Numbered from the stretch's first letter, positions 25,737-35,600 are shown. The stretch is DNA of 64,000 nucleotides from Natronosalvus halobius (GCF_024138145.1 NZ_CP099997.1:2170001-2234000); one strand, 5' to 3'. Program-made: numbers and translations. The notes: generated by a model not told the origin, from the letters alone.

Positions 25737-26267
25737 TCAGGAGATCAGCTGCTCTTCGCCGCGCTCGACGACGATCCGACATGGGGGCGTGATCTTGTTG
25801 TACGCCCGGCGGAACGCGTCCTTCGCGAAGTCGGCGTCCTCGACGTCACACCAGACGGTGAACAGACGCTCACCGCGCTGGATGCGGGCGGCGGTGCCGA
25901 CGATCTTCCCGAACGACTGGCGCATCCCGTCGGAGACACGGTCGGCGCCCGCACCCGTCGCCTGCTTGTTCTCGCGCAGGACCTGGTGGGGGAACTTCCG
26001 GAGGATCATTTTGTACTGAAACTCGCCGGCGTTCTTGATCATGTGGCGGTTCGCCGAGAGGCGGGCGGCCTCGAGGCTTCCGTGGCGGATCTGGCACTCC
26101 TCGTCGACGACGAGGCTGATCTGGACGGGATAGTCCTCGGGTTCGGCGCCGGTGTCACCCATCTTGTGCTGGGCGATCTTCGAACCGGGGATCCCGGTAA
26201 TGTACTCGCGTCGCGTGTAGGCCGGCTTGTCGATTTGCCGGTACATCGAGGCAGGTTTGTCGGACAT
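25737..26267 (-). CDS. rpl10e: Large-subunit ribosomal protein L10e (uL16)
   Basis: A 176-residue protein of the archaeal/eukaryal L10e (uL16) family, which helps form the tRNA sites of the large ribosomal subunit. Signature segments are [20 protein letters not shown] (residues 9-28), [17 protein letters not shown] near residue 71 and [15 protein letters not shown] near residue 119. It is more acidic than mesophilic homologues. It is monocistronic here, divergent from a membrane protease, with about 210 bases between them. Confidence 0.97.
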   Translation of the reverse strand: MSDKPASMYRQIDKPAYTRREYITGIPGSKIAQHKMGDTGAEPEDYPVQISLVVDEECQIRHGSLEAARLSANRHMIKNAGEFQYKMILRKFPHQVLRENKQATGAGADRVSDGMRQSFGKIVGTAARIQRGERLFTVWCDVEDADFAKDAFRRAYNKITPPCRIVVERGEEQLIS

Positions 26268-26478
26268 GGTTACTTGATGGGAACGAGGCCCACCGCGGGA
26301 ATAAAGGCTTCGAACCGTTCCTGCAGTACCGTGGGTGTGAGAGACCGGGATTCAGACCAGGACGCTCGCAATCGTCCCCCTGATTCGGCTCGGAAACGTG
26401 CGTCAGTTCGACCGAAATACGCCCCACTGACTGCCGATCGACGGCGCGTTTAAGGGGACTGCCCCGTTAGTCACTGTC

Positions 26479-27648
26479 ATGACGAGTTTCCGGATCGGGT
26501 CGCTGTTCGGCATTCCCATCAAACTCGACGTCACCTTTCTCCTGGTGCTCCCCTTCTTCGCGTACCTGATCGGAGTCCAGATCGAACCAGTCGCCGACCT
26601 CCTGAACGAGGTGATGGGCGCGGGCATCTCGAGCGAGGCCATCACCACCGGCACGACGCCGTGGGTACTCGGTCTCGTGGCCGCGATTGGGCTCTTCGTC
26701 GGCGTCGTACTTCACGAGCTCGGCCACTCGCTGACGGCCCAGCACTTTGGCTTTCCGATCGAGTCGATCACCCTCTGGCTGCTCGGCGGCCTCGCGGCGC
26801 TCTCGGAGATGCCCGAGGACTGGCGCCAGGAACTCGCGATCGCGATCGCCGGCCCAATCGTCTCCGTCCTCGTCGGGTTCGCCTCCTACGGTCTCTTTAC
26901 CGTGACGCCGGCGTCGCTCGACGGGGTTCGGTTCGTGCTCGGCTACCTGGCCGTCCTGAATGTCGGCCTGGCGATCTTCAACATGGTCCCCGCGTTTCCG
27001 ATGGACGGGGGACGGGTGCTCCGGGCGCTACTGGCGCGCAACCAGCCCTACGCCAGGGCGACCCAGCAGGCCGCGAGCGTCGGAAAACTGTTCGCCGTGC
27101 TCATGGCCCTCTTCGGCGTCCTGACCTTTCGGGTCTTGCTCATCGCCGTCGCCTTCTTCGTCTACATCGCCGCCTCCGGCGAGTCTCGCCAAGTGACGAT
27201 GAAGGCTGCCTTCGAGGGCGTCACCGTCTCGGACATCATGACGCCAGCGACGGACCTCCACACTGTCGGCCCCAGTACCAGCGTCGCCGACCTCATCCGC
27301 CGCATGTTCAGCGAACGCCACACCGGCTACCCCGTCCTGGAGGACGGTTACCTGGTCGGTCTGGTCACCCTCTCGGACGCCCGGGACGTCAAGCCCGTCG
27401 AGCGCGACGCGTTCACCGTTTCGGACGTGATGAGCACCGAATTGAAGACCATCGAGCCGACCGCCGACGCGATGACGGCACTCGAGCGGATGCAACAGGA
27501 CGACATCGGCCGGCTCCTGGTCGTCGACGGCAGGGGTGAGGGCGACCTCGTCGGCCTGATCACGCGGACAGACCTGATGACCGCACTGAACATCATCCGC
27601 GAAAGCGGGGCGTTGAACCCGGCGGCCGAGATCAGTACGGCCGACTGA
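26479..27648 (+). CDS. Site-2 protease family (M50) membrane metalloprotease with CBS domains
   Basis: A 389-residue intramembrane zinc protease. HELGH (near residues 79-83) provides the metal-binding His-Glu-His, and NMVPAFPMDGGRVLRALL near residue 171 gives the third ligand Asp. About six transmembrane segments fill the first 235 residues. The C-terminus holds two CBS domains (about 250-305 and 315-375; VSDIMTP and VSDVMST motifs) that probably sense adenine nucleotides. The substrate is likely a membrane-anchored regulator, but none is encoded nearby. Confidence 0.92.
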   Translation: MTSFRIGSLFGIPIKLDVTFLLVLPFFAYLIGVQIEPVADLLNEVMGAGISSEAITTGTTPWVLGLVAAIGLFVGVVLHELGHSLTAQHFGFPIESITLWLLGGLAALSEMPEDWRQELAIAIAGPIVSVLVGFASYGLFTVTPASLDGVRFVLGYLAVLNVGLAIFNMVPAFPMDGGRVLRALLARNQPYARATQQAASVGKLFAVLMALFGVLTFRVLLIAVAFFVYIAASGESRQVTMKAAFEGVTVSDIMTPATDLHTVGPSTSVADLIRRMFSERHTGYPVLEDGYLVGLVTLSDARDVKPVERDAFTVSDVMSTELKTIEPTADAMTALERMQQDDIGRLLVVDGRGEGDLVGLITRTDLMTALNIIRESGALNPAAEISTAD

Positions 27649-27832
27649 CGGATCGAGTGGTATCAGCCTCCCTTCTGGAGAAACGCCACGTAGTGTGCCT
27701 CGCGTTCGAGCGTCCGACCGGCCTATCCGAATCGCAGTTAGAAGAAGAACGCTTCGATGGTGCCGTTTCGAGTGCAAGGCCTCGCTCTCCCCCTCCGTCA
27801 TCGATTTAGGCTCGCCCCTCGAACCGGCAAGT

Positions 27833-28078
27833 ATGCGAGTCGAGTTCGACGAAGAGACGTGTATCGGGATGTACCAGTGCGTCGCCGAGTGGAGCGCCTT
27901 CGAGAAGGACAAGTCGGCGGGAAAAGCCGTCCTGTTAGAATCCGAGGAGGGCGAAGACGGTATCTTCGTCCGCGACGTGCCCGAGGACGCCGAACTCGAC
28001 GCGAAGTTCGCCGCCCGGACCTGCCCCGTCGACGCGATCACGATCTACGACGACGACGGCGAGCAACTGATCCCCTGA
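27833..28078 (+). CDS. Small single-cluster ferredoxin
   Basis: An 81-residue ferredoxin with only one cluster motif: C-x5-C in TCIGMYQC and a distal ARTCPVDAI. Three cysteines and the Met-containing loop point to a [3Fe-4S] cluster, or to a [4Fe-4S] cluster with a non-Cys ligand. The middle is an acidic insertion typical of halophiles. The ATG at 27833 (MRVEFDEE) was chosen; the upstream part of the frame looks non-coding. Confidence 0.85.
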   Translation: MRVEFDEETCIGMYQCVAEWSAFEKDKSAGKAVLLESEEGEDGIFVRDVPEDAELDAKFAARTCPVDAITIYDDDGEQLIP

Positions 28079-28133
28079 CGACGCCGTCGCTCGAGCGCTC
28101 GTCGTCGGCCAAGAAATCGTCGTGGTGTGCGAC

Positions 28134-28442
28134 TTACTCGTCGAGGTGCTCGATACCCTTCTTCGAGACGTTCGCCTCGGTGATATCGCTCGGCATCCAG
28201 TCTGGCTTGTCGTCCGGCGCCTCTTCCTCCCAGGCCCAGCCGTCGTAGATGTGGACCTTCTCCGTGCCTTTCTCGCGGAGTCGGAGTTCGACGCGATCGG
28301 CGCTGTCCTCGCTGCTACCGGGATCGAGCCGCCGGGCCGCCTTCAGCGCGGCCTGTCGGGGCGTGTTGCCCGAGAAGACGCTCGATTCGTCGCCGCCGTT
28401 TTCGCGCAGTGCAAAGTTTCGCTTACCGTCTTCACGTACCAT
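28134..28442 (-). CDS. Chromosomal protein MC1
   Basis: A 102-residue non-histone DNA-bending protein of the MC1 family, which compacts archaeal DNA and favours distorted structures. Hallmarks are KRNFALRENGGDESSVF, TPRQAALKAARRL and RLREKGTEKVHIYDGW, then WMPSDITEANVSKKGIEHL. As is usual for halophiles, it is more acidic than the Methanosarcina protein. The longer open frame upstream is not coding. A TATA-like element near 28481-28490 lies about 40 bases upstream. Confidence 0.94.
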   Translation of the reverse strand: MVREDGKRNFALRENGGDESSVFSGNTPRQAALKAARRLDPGSSEDSADRVELRLREKGTEKVHIYDGWAWEEEAPDDKPDWMPSDITEANVSKKGIEHLDE

Positions 28443-28681
28443 GGTTTTCGACCTCCGTGTCAACCCAGCACACGGTTTACTATAAAGATATCCCCGAAAA
28501 CCGGCCGACGGCGCCGGTATCTTTAAGTGGGTAGCGAACACCACCTTTCGGCAAGACTCGTAGACGACGCCGTGGTAAGCGAATTGACTGATTCCGTCTC
28601 CCGTGTGAACGGGAGGCATTCGTTGTGGCGTAGAAAACACTTAAGTATATCCTACGGCGAAGTTCGTGCTAGAAACCCGCG
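28443..28681. promoter_or_regulatory. Divergent promoter region with an extra plus-strand TATA box
   Basis: Three TATA-like elements are visible: one for MC1 on the minus strand (28481-28490), CTTAAGTATAT (28639-28650) about 30 bases before the AbrB-like gene, and CTTTAAGT at 28521-28528 on the plus strand. The last predicts a transcript start near 28551. A 7-bp perfect stem (28598-28604 with 28609-28615, loop of four) lies downstream. The extra promoter could give a long leader or a short non-coding RNA. Confidence 0.45.
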
Positions 28682-28879
28682 ATGGTACGGAAAAAGAAGC
28701 TGAGTCCAAGCGGTGCGAAAGACGACGACGGCAACTATCACAACGTTCACCTGAACCTCCACGAGGACGAACTCGCGGTCGCGGGTATGGATATCGGCGA
28801 CGAGGTATTCGTCCGCGTCAGGGACGGTAAGATCATCATCCAGAAAGCCGACGAGGACGACGTCGAACACGAATTCTAA
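28682..28879 (+). CDS. AbrB/SpoVT-like small DNA-binding protein
   Basis: A 65-residue protein beginning with basic VRKKKLSPSGA and ending in a swapped-hairpin-like segment: DIGDEVFVRVRDGKIIIQKADEDD. This resembles the AbrB/MazE DNA-binding fold (G-D-x-hydrophobic-strand-x-I-I-I-x-K/P). A role as a small transcription regulator or chromatin protein is inferred. It lies divergent from the MC1 chromosomal protein. Confidence 0.7.
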   Translation: MVRKKKLSPSGAKDDDGNYHNVHLNLHEDELAVAGMDIGDEVFVRVRDGKIIIQKADEDDVEHEF

Positions 28880-29200
28880 CGCGCTCGGCCGGCCGGTATC
28901 GAATTGCTCTCGAGCGTGCTGCTTATCAGCGAGTATGCGGTCGATACACCTCGGCGGTTGTCATCGCAGGGTGGTGGTTATATTCTACTCGTGGGTGTAT
29001 TCCCAAAGAGAGTGGGCTATCGGACGGATACGCCGGCGTCGAGTCGGGTCCTCGGTACCAGGGGATCGGCTGCAATCGCGGCCCCGTTTGCCGCCCGCAT
29101 CGTCTGAATCGAATCGACCGAACCCGGCTATGACCGATGGCGGTACCAGGTACCGGGTACCAGATCGCACAGATTACCACGCGACCCCACCCCCCACATC
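28880..29200. other. 321-bp intergenic stretch
   Basis: No gene is supported here. Around 29142-29163 three GGTACC sites occur within 25 bases in a short repeated pattern, and another GGTACC lies near 29053. Open frames through it have atypical codon use. Confidence 0.5.
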
Positions 29201-30436
29201 GTGACACACACACGTTCACCGAACCTCTCCGGGTACGCAATCGACTGGTTTCGCGAACACGACCGGGAGTCGTTTCTGGACCTCTACGCTGCCGTCTTCG
29301 GCCGCCAGCGAACCGACGAGTGGTTTCGGTGGAAGTACGAGGCCAACCCGTACGTCGATCACGTTCCCATCGCCGTCGCAAGACGACAGCCTTCGGGGAC
29401 CGTCGTCGGCTGTCGCGCCTACTTCCCGCTCGAGGTCAGCGTCGACGACGAGACGTACCTCGCGTTCCAACCCTGTGACACGATGGTCCACCCGGAGCAC
29501 CGCCGTCGCGGGCTGTTCACGGCGATGAACCGCTGGGGCCTCGAGCGATACGATAACGACGGGCCGGCCTTTTTCTTCAACTTCCCGAACGCGCAGGCGA
29601 AACCGGGTAACGAACGACTCGGCTGGCGCCCGGTCGGAACCGTGCCGATGTACTACCGGGTCCAGAATCCCGTGGCGGTCCTCGCTCGATGGCTCCGGGC
29701 GGTCGGTTCGACCGTCGACGCCCGCGTGCCGATTACCGCCGATTCAGCCGGTACGAACGCCGGCCTCGAGTCGACCGATCAGTCGACCACCGGCGAAACG
29801 ACGAGGCCGGCAGACGCGTTCGCTCGCGCCCTCACCAGTGCCGTGACCACGGGCCACCGACTGGGTGATCGATTGCTCGTACGGCGATCACTGCGCGACG
29901 CGGACGTCGACGTGAACGTAGAGCGGTACGATCTAGCACCAGTTGGAACGCTCGAGACGCTCGCGCGCCGGTCACGGCTGGACGGCATCCGCGTCCGCCG
30001 GTCGTCCACGTTCTACCGGTGGCGGCTGGACAATCCCCTCCACGAGTACGTGACCGTTCTCGCGAGGCGAACGGACACCGGACTCCCGATCGCCGCGATA
30101 ATCGTCTCGCCACAGGACGACCACGTCCGGCTAGTCGACGCCCTCCCGCGCGGCGTCGACGCGAACGACCCCGCCGCTGCGGCGCTCGAGCACCTGTTCC
30201 TCGCGGTGCTCGAGGCGTACCGGAAGAAGCCGTTTCTCACGGCATTCGGGGACATCCTTCCCGATCCGCTCCGCTACCGGTTCCTTCCGGACACCCAGGT
30301 TCCCCTGGAGCCGATCCTCCGGCCGACCACGCGAACGCTGTACGCCCGCGGACTCGACGACGACGTGGGTCGGCGACTCGCCTCGAGCACGGTCGACGAC
30401 TGGCACCTGTCGCGGCTAGACCTGGATACGACTTGA
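29201..30436 (+). CDS. GNAT-family acyltransferase
   Basis: A 411-residue protein with an N-terminal GNAT domain: residues 10-150 contain FREHDRESFLDLYAAVF, DEWFRWKYEANP and the acetyl-CoA-binding MVHPEHRRRGLFTAMNRW. The C-terminal half (about 200-410) is a second, less conserved domain with YRWRLDNPLHEY that resembles the tail of FemAB- or Eis-like acyltransferases. The acceptor is unknown. It starts with GTG at 29201. Confidence 0.82.
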   Translation: MTHTRSPNLSGYAIDWFREHDRESFLDLYAAVFGRQRTDEWFRWKYEANPYVDHVPIAVARRQPSGTVVGCRAYFPLEVSVDDETYLAFQPCDTMVHPEHRRRGLFTAMNRWGLERYDNDGPAFFFNFPNAQAKPGNERLGWRPVGTVPMYYRVQNPVAVLARWLRAVGSTVDARVPITADSAGTNAGLESTDQSTTGETTRPADAFARALTSAVTTGHRLGDRLLVRRSLRDADVDVNVERYDLAPVGTLETLARRSRLDGIRVRRSSTFYRWRLDNPLHEYVTVLARRTDTGLPIAAIIVSPQDDHVRLVDALPRGVDANDPAAAALEHLFLAVLEAYRKKPFLTAFGDILPDPLRYRFLPDTQVPLEPILRPTTRTLYARGLDDDVGRRLASSTVDDWHLSRLDLDTT

Positions 30437-30470
30437 GCCGGGAGCTATAGGCGGATCAGGTCGAGGCGAT

Positions 30471-32255
30471 TCACTCCGCCAGCGCCTCGAGGTCGAACTC
30501 GAAACCGGCGACGGGGACCTCCAGGTCGTGCTCGACGAGGACCTTTGGGTGTACCTCACCGATCACGCCGACCTCCTCGCCGTCGATGACGACGGCCGCC
30601 GTTCGACCGGGGATGTACGATGGATGCTCCGTTGGCGGCGTCTCGAGGTCGCCGCCGAAGCTCCGGACAAGTGCCTGCAGGCGGGCCTTGGCGTCCTCGT
30701 AGGCGGCGTCGTAGCGGGCGAGGACGGCGCCGACGTAGCGTCCTTCGCCGACGCCAGTGTTCTCGGCGTCGTCGACCCGCGCGGCGAACCCGATTTCGGC
30801 CAGGTCCTGGGGATACCGGCGGTGGGTGTTGTTCTCGAGGACCATCAGCAGCGAGGGCGTGATCCAGGTGCGCAGCATCGTGTAGTCCTCGCTGTAGGGC
30901 CCCTTGATCGTCGCGGGTTCACCCGCGCCGTAGGCGTCGTCGTCGGGTCCGAGAGTCATGCGCTCGAAGTTCTCGGCCTCGCTGATCATGTGGAAGTTCA
31001 GCAGGTCCTGGAAGCCGAGGCCGACCAGTCGGGTTCGGACGGCGTTTTCGAGGCGGGAGCGCTCGTGGCGGCCGCCGATGGTCCCCACGTCGGGGTAGCG
31101 CGGTTCGAGGTCGTTGAAGCCGTAAGCGCGCCCGAGGTCGTCGATGACGTCGAGGGGATGGAGGACGTCGACGCGGTAGGGCGGGATGGTGACCTCGTAG
31201 GTGAGGCTCTCGTGTTCGTCGCTCTCGTCTCCTTCGCCGTCCGCGGAGCCAGCCGTGGAGCCAGCCGCCGGTCCGTCGGTCTCCAACCGATCGGATCGCT
31301 CGGCCTCGAGCCCCGACCGCTCGGCCAGGTCGACCACCTGCTCGGGCTCGAGGTCGATCCCGAGGATGGACTCGATGCGAGCGTGGGGAACGGTCTTGGT
31401 CTTGGTCGAGAAGTCGGGCCGGACGACTCGCTGGTCTGGATACTCGACCGCAACCTCCTCCACCGTCGCGCCGCGGGCCGACAGCGCGTAGCAGACGATG
31501 TTGAGCATCCGGTCGATCGTCCACTGATCGGTGCCCGTCATCTCGACGAAGAGGTCTCGAGAGTCCGTCGAGACCTCCGTCCGGCGGCCGTTGATCACCG
31601 GCGGGAACGAGAACTGGCCCAGGTCGTCGTAGATTGCCGGGTAGCGCTCGTATTCGCTCACGAGGTCGGCGTACGTCTTGCCCGTCTGGTGTTCTTCGAG
31701 CACCTCGGCGGGCGTCAGTTCCTTATCCGAGTCCAGGGGCACGAAGCGGTCCTCGTCGGGTTCGACGCCGACGTACTCGATGGTGGGGTTGCCCTCGGTC
31801 GCCGCGCTCCCCTTCAACATCGTCAGGTCGTGAATTCCGATAGCTCCCTTCGCTCGCTTGCGCCCCATCGTCGCGTGAAGCTTCTCCTGGAGCTGGATCA
31901 GCGACTCCAGCGCCGCCTCGTTCAGGTCGACGTCCCGGATCACCGCGCCCGTGACGTACGGGCGCTCGTCGGGCACGGAGTCGTCGACAACGATGGTCCA
32001 GTCGTGGGCGTTCGTCGTCGGAACGTATACGCCGCGGGAATCGCCGTACTGGTACCGAAGCGAGCGGGCGACGCCCTCCACCGACAGCCGGTCGAGGCGG
32101 TCCGGGGCGAACTCGAGTTCGAACTCCCCCTCGTCCGTCCGGCCTTCGTACTCGAGGCCGAGGCCGAACAGATCCGATTTGAGGTCGTCGTCGCCTTTCT
32201 CCTCGTGGCCGGTCAGTTCGCGCAGTTCGTCGGGGTCGATTTCGACCGTGGGCAT
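30471..32255 (-). CDS. pheT: Phenylalanine--tRNA ligase beta subunit
   Basis: The 594-residue beta subunit of the alpha2-beta2 phenylalanyl-tRNA synthetase. It has the archaeal N-terminus (PTVEIDPDELRELTGHEE), the B3/B4 editing module with IGIHDLTMLKG, the B5 domain (RRTEVSTDSRD onwards) and the catalytic-like core AYGFNDLEPRYP through GFQDLLNFHMISEAE. An acidic spacer near residue 315 is halophile-specific. Its ATG overlaps the pheS stop by one base (TGATG), so the two are translationally coupled. Confidence 0.97.
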   Translation of the reverse strand: MPTVEIDPDELRELTGHEEKGDDDLKSDLFGLGLEYEGRTDEGEFELEFAPDRLDRLSVEGVARSLRYQYGDSRGVYVPTTNAHDWTIVVDDSVPDERPYVTGAVIRDVDLNEAALESLIQLQEKLHATMGRKRAKGAIGIHDLTMLKGSAATEGNPTIEYVGVEPDEDRFVPLDSDKELTPAEVLEEHQTGKTYADLVSEYERYPAIYDDLGQFSFPPVINGRRTEVSTDSRDLFVEMTGTDQWTIDRMLNIVCYALSARGATVEEVAVEYPDQRVVRPDFSTKTKTVPHARIESILGIDLEPEQVVDLAERSGLEAERSDRLETDGPAAGSTAGSADGEGDESDEHESLTYEVTIPPYRVDVLHPLDVIDDLGRAYGFNDLEPRYPDVGTIGGRHERSRLENAVRTRLVGLGFQDLLNFHMISEAENFERMTLGPDDDAYGAGEPATIKGPYSEDYTMLRTWITPSLLMVLENNTHRRYPQDLAEIGFAARVDDAENTGVGEGRYVGAVLARYDAAYEDAKARLQALVRSFGGDLETPPTEHPSYIPGRTAAVVIDGEEVGVIGEVHPKVLVEHDLEVPVAGFEFDLEALAE

Positions 32256-33874
32256 CAGTAGGTCACCTCCGTCTCGCGCAGCAGTTCCAGGTCACACAGC
32301 GTCCCGTGGATGTCCCGGATGTCCTCGAAGCCGTACATCAACATGAGCAGGCGCTCGAGGGCGAGCCCCCAAGCCATCACGTCACACTCGACGCCCAGCG
32401 GTTCTAGCATCTCTTCGCGGAAGATGCCCGAGTTGCCGATTTCCACCATCTCGCCCGTGGTCGGGTGCGTGCCGAACAGCTCGAACGACGGTTCGGTGTA
32501 GGGGTTGTAGTGGGGTTTGAACTCGATGTCCGTGATTCCGAACTGGGCGTAGAACTCCTCGAAGGTGCCCATCAGGTCCCGCACCGACAGGTTTTCGGCC
32601 ATCACCCAGCCCTCGATCTGGAAGAACTCCAGCAGGTGGGTCGGGTCCAGCGTGTCGTTCCGGTAGACCTTCTCTACGCTGAAGTACCGCTGTGGTGGCT
32701 CGAGGTCGCCGATCTGGTGGCCCGACAGGTATCGCGCCGAGAGCGAGGTCGTGTGTCCACGAAGCGCGATGGCGCGCGCGAAGTCCTCGTCCCACGGCGA
32801 GTTGTAGCCCTCACCGTCCTCGCCGACGCCCTCGTGGTGGGCGCGTTCGACGCGTTCGACGAGGTCCTCTGGGAGGTGGTCGATGTGGGTCGGGTGTTCG
32901 AGGGCGAACCGGTCCCAGTGCGTTCTCGCCGGGTGGTCCTGGGGCATGAACAGGCAATCGTTGATCCAGAAGTCCGCGTCCGCGTGGGGACCGTCCATCT
33001 CCTGGAAGCCCATCCCAACGAGGGTGTCCTTGACCCGTTCGGCGGTCTGGCGCAAGATGTGGACGCTGCCGCCGTCGACGGGCGCCGCGTCGGCCTCGAC
33101 GTTGTACTCGGTGAACTCGGCGTCGCGCCAGTCGCCGTCTTCGCGTGGCCCTTGGCCGCGCGAACGGTCAGCGAAGCCCTGCTTCGCCCAACTGGTCAGG
33201 AGGTCGGGGGTGATCTGACCGACCGTCTCGGCCGTCTCGATGCCCGCCATCAGCTCGGTGACGCCCGCCTCGGTGAGCGTCGCCTCGCGGACGGTCGACT
33301 CGCTTCGCTCGAGCAGGCCTCGCCGCTCGAGGTGCTCCAGGACGTCCTCGTCGATTTCGAGGGTGGCGGTCGCCGTTTCGGCGTCGGTGTTGGCGTCGCC
33401 GTCGGCGTCGCCGTTGCTGTGGCCATCGGCCAGCGCCTCGAGCGCGCCCGCCTCGGCGTCCGATTCGGGGTCAGCGTCGGGGTCGGCCGTGATCTCGCCG
33501 CCGTCGATCACGCCGTAGCCCTTGCGCGCGTAGTTCGACAGTGCGATGTTGACCTGGGGGCCCTCGAGCCCGGACTGGCCGATGACCCGGCCCATTTCGA
33601 CGGCCTCGTCGTCGGCCCCGGCCGCGAGGGCGGCCTCGTAGAGGCGCACCTCGGGGAGGCCGTCGGTGGCGTACTCGTGACCCTCGTCGGTGAGGGCGAT
33701 CGTTTCGTCGACCCACTCGCTGACGGCGACCAGCCCTGCCTCCTGAAGTTCGAAAACCGCGCCGGTGACGGTCTCGGGGGGCAGGTCGGTCGCGTCGGCG
33801 AGGGCGTCGACGCTCCGTGCCTCGTCTGCGCTCGCGGCCTGGACGACCGCGGCCTGTGGTGTGGGTAGGTGCAT
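32255..33874 (-). CDS. pheS: Phenylalanine--tRNA ligase alpha subunit
   Basis: The 539-residue catalytic alpha subunit. The N-terminal ~250 residues are winged-helix modules that contact tRNA, interrupted near residues 130-170 by an Asp/Ala/Asn/Gly-rich halophilic linker. The class II core follows: FWINDCLFMPQDHPARTHWD, motif 2 around YRNDTLDPTHLLEFFQIEGW and motif 3 in GLALERLLMLMYGFEDIRD. It is the first gene of the pheS-pheT operon, and the 250 bases upstream contain its promoter. Confidence 0.97.
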   Translation of the reverse strand: MHLPTPQAAVVQAASADEARSVDALADATDLPPETVTGAVFELQEAGLVAVSEWVDETIALTDEGHEYATDGLPEVRLYEAALAAGADDEAVEMGRVIGQSGLEGPQVNIALSNYARKGYGVIDGGEITADPDADPESDAEAGALEALADGHSNGDADGDANTDAETATATLEIDEDVLEHLERRGLLERSESTVREATLTEAGVTELMAGIETAETVGQITPDLLTSWAKQGFADRSRGQGPREDGDWRDAEFTEYNVEADAAPVDGGSVHILRQTAERVKDTLVGMGFQEMDGPHADADFWINDCLFMPQDHPARTHWDRFALEHPTHIDHLPEDLVERVERAHHEGVGEDGEGYNSPWDEDFARAIALRGHTTSLSARYLSGHQIGDLEPPQRYFSVEKVYRNDTLDPTHLLEFFQIEGWVMAENLSVRDLMGTFEEFYAQFGITDIEFKPHYNPYTEPSFELFGTHPTTGEMVEIGNSGIFREEMLEPLGVECDVMAWGLALERLLMLMYGFEDIRDIHGTLCDLELLRETEVTY

Positions 33875-34127
33875 TCGCTTGCTCGTATGACTGGGTGTCG
33901 GTCAGTTAGCGGTTCCGAAGTCGCGGCCCCAGCGGTCGGGACGTCCTCCGACCGGTTTCGTCCCGCGGGCGAGATCAGCGTCGCCTCCGAGGGTCCACCG
34001 GCCGGTTACCGGGTAAAAAAGCCGAATCCCGCGCGGCGGCTGGTCGGCTGGGCGTCGATGCGGGCACGCGGTCGGGATTCGGGTGCCATATCCGCTACTG
34101 CGGCGAGTTGCGCCAAAAGCGTTGTGG

Positions 34128-35600
34128 TCAAGAGAGCGCCCGCTCGACCGCGGCAGCGACGCTGCGGGCCTTCTCGGCGAGTTCCGACGAAATCTGGCCG
34201 TCGGCGACGGCGGCCTCGAGTTCGTCCTCGTCGACGACCGACACCGACCCGTCGGCCCGCCGGATCACGTCGACGTGGAGGTCGACGTACCGGGCGCTGT
34301 GAGAGAACAGTTCCACGGGGGTACAGACATTCACGTAGGTGCCCTTCGTGGTTCCGTCGGCACCCTTGTACGTCGTCGGATACCACCAGCGCCCCTCCTT
34401 GAGTTTGGTGATCGCCACGTCGCCGTCCTGGATGGGCACCTCGAGCGCGTCGTAGATCCCACCCCCGCGCATGGCGCGCTCGAGGGTCAGGCTGCCGTCC
34501 TCGCTCCAGTCGGTGACCTCGCCCGTTCCGAGGGTGATGAGTCGACCGTCGGGCTTGCCGTGGCCGAGCGCGAGGCGGTCGCCCGTCGTCGGGCCGAACT
34601 GGCGGGAGACGGCGGCGAAGGGAAACGCCTCCTCGCCCGTCGGGCTGGCGACGGCCTCGGCGAAGTCGACGGCCGCGCTCGCCGACCGGTCGCCGGCCTT
34701 GATCCGGTGGTGGCCGACCATCGTGGTCTCGGCAGTTCGTCGCACCTCGTCCAGGGCGAACCGGGACTCGCGGCCGAACCAGAGCCAGGCGGTCGCCTGT
34801 GGGTCGGCGAGACGGGCGGGGTCGCCGGGTTCCTCGGGCACTTCCTCGAGACGCGACTCGAGCGTCTGGGCGCGAGAAACCGCGTTTTCGAGGGCTGCGG
34901 TCATCGCCTCCAGGTCGGCGTCCACGGCGCTGCGGTGCCACCGGAGGCCCCACCCCTCCGGAATCGCAATCGAGAGCAGGTCCGTCATCCCGACGAGTTC
35001 CTCGGCCCGCGCCCCGTCGAAATCGGCGCCGACGCCGTTTCGCTTCCGGGAGAGTGTACAGAGGCCGCCCTCGACGGTGAGTCCCGGTGTCAGGCGAGGG
35101 GCGTCGTCGTCCCACGGAGGCGTCGGCTCGCGAACCTGCAGGCGGTAGCAGTCGCCAGCGTCGACGTAGCCGTCGACGTCATCGTACGTGAGGTAGCCTC
35201 GTCGTCCGTCGCCGAGAGAGACGGGAGCGCCGCGGCCGCCGTCGGCCTCGTGGACCGCGCCGTCGAACACCGCTCCCCGAGGGACGGAATCCGCCCAGCC
35301 GAACGTGTCGAGCGCCAGCGAATCGAGGTGCTCGAGCACGCAGTCGACACAGTCGGGGTCGCCCGACACCTCGAGTCCCTGGCGGTCGCGGGTCGTCTCG
35401 ATTCGAACGTCGGCGGGCGCCGTCGGGAAGTCGGTCTCGAATCGCGCACGGATTGGTTCCGAGGCCTGGACGACCGTGTGCCCGGCCTCGAGCAAGCGCT
35501 GGGTCACGGCGGTGGTGTAGATGCCGCGGACGCGAACACGAGCGTCGACGGCGGTACCTGGATCGGCCGACCCGTCGGTACCGCTACCCCCCTCCCTCAT
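34128..35600 (-). CDS. fau-1: Probable ribonuclease FAU-1 (RNA-binding protein AU-1)
   Basis: A 490-residue protein of the archaeal FAU-1/RNase E/G-like family, which binds AU-rich RNA and has been linked to 5S rRNA maturation. Residues 15-65 include VRVRGIYTTAVTQRLLEAGH, and an S1-like segment follows near residue 150. The C-terminal DUF402 domain (about 355-470) shows RAMRGGGIYDALEVPIQDGD and LKEGRWWYPTTYKGADG. It overlaps the upstream gene by four bases (ATGA), so the pair is coupled. Confidence 0.92.
   Translation of the reverse strand: MREGGSGTDGSADPGTAVDARVRVRGIYTTAVTQRLLEAGHTVVQASEPIRARFETDFPTAPADVRIETTRDRQGLEVSGDPDCVDCVLEHLDSLALDTFGWADSVPRGAVFDGAVHEADGGRGAPVSLGDGRRGYLTYDDVDGYVDAGDCYRLQVREPTPPWDDDAPRLTPGLTVEGGLCTLSRKRNGVGADFDGARAEELVGMTDLLSIAIPEGWGLRWHRSAVDADLEAMTAALENAVSRAQTLESRLEEVPEEPGDPARLADPQATAWLWFGRESRFALDEVRRTAETTMVGHHRIKAGDRSASAAVDFAEAVASPTGEEAFPFAAVSRQFGPTTGDRLALGHGKPDGRLITLGTGEVTDWSEDGSLTLERAMRGGGIYDALEVPIQDGDVAITKLKEGRWWYPTTYKGADGTTKGTYVNVCTPVELFSHSARYVDLHVDVIRRADGSVSVVDEDELEAAVADGQISSELAEKARSVAAAVERALS

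Noticed and set aside
30528-32261. A 577-residue open frame antisense to pheT
   Set aside because: Another frame shadow; pheT on the minus strand has all its domains and a coupled start with pheS.
32255-33874. Intein in the extended PheS protein
   Set aside because: The extra sequence near residues 130-170 is a short low-complexity acidic linker without splicing motifs.
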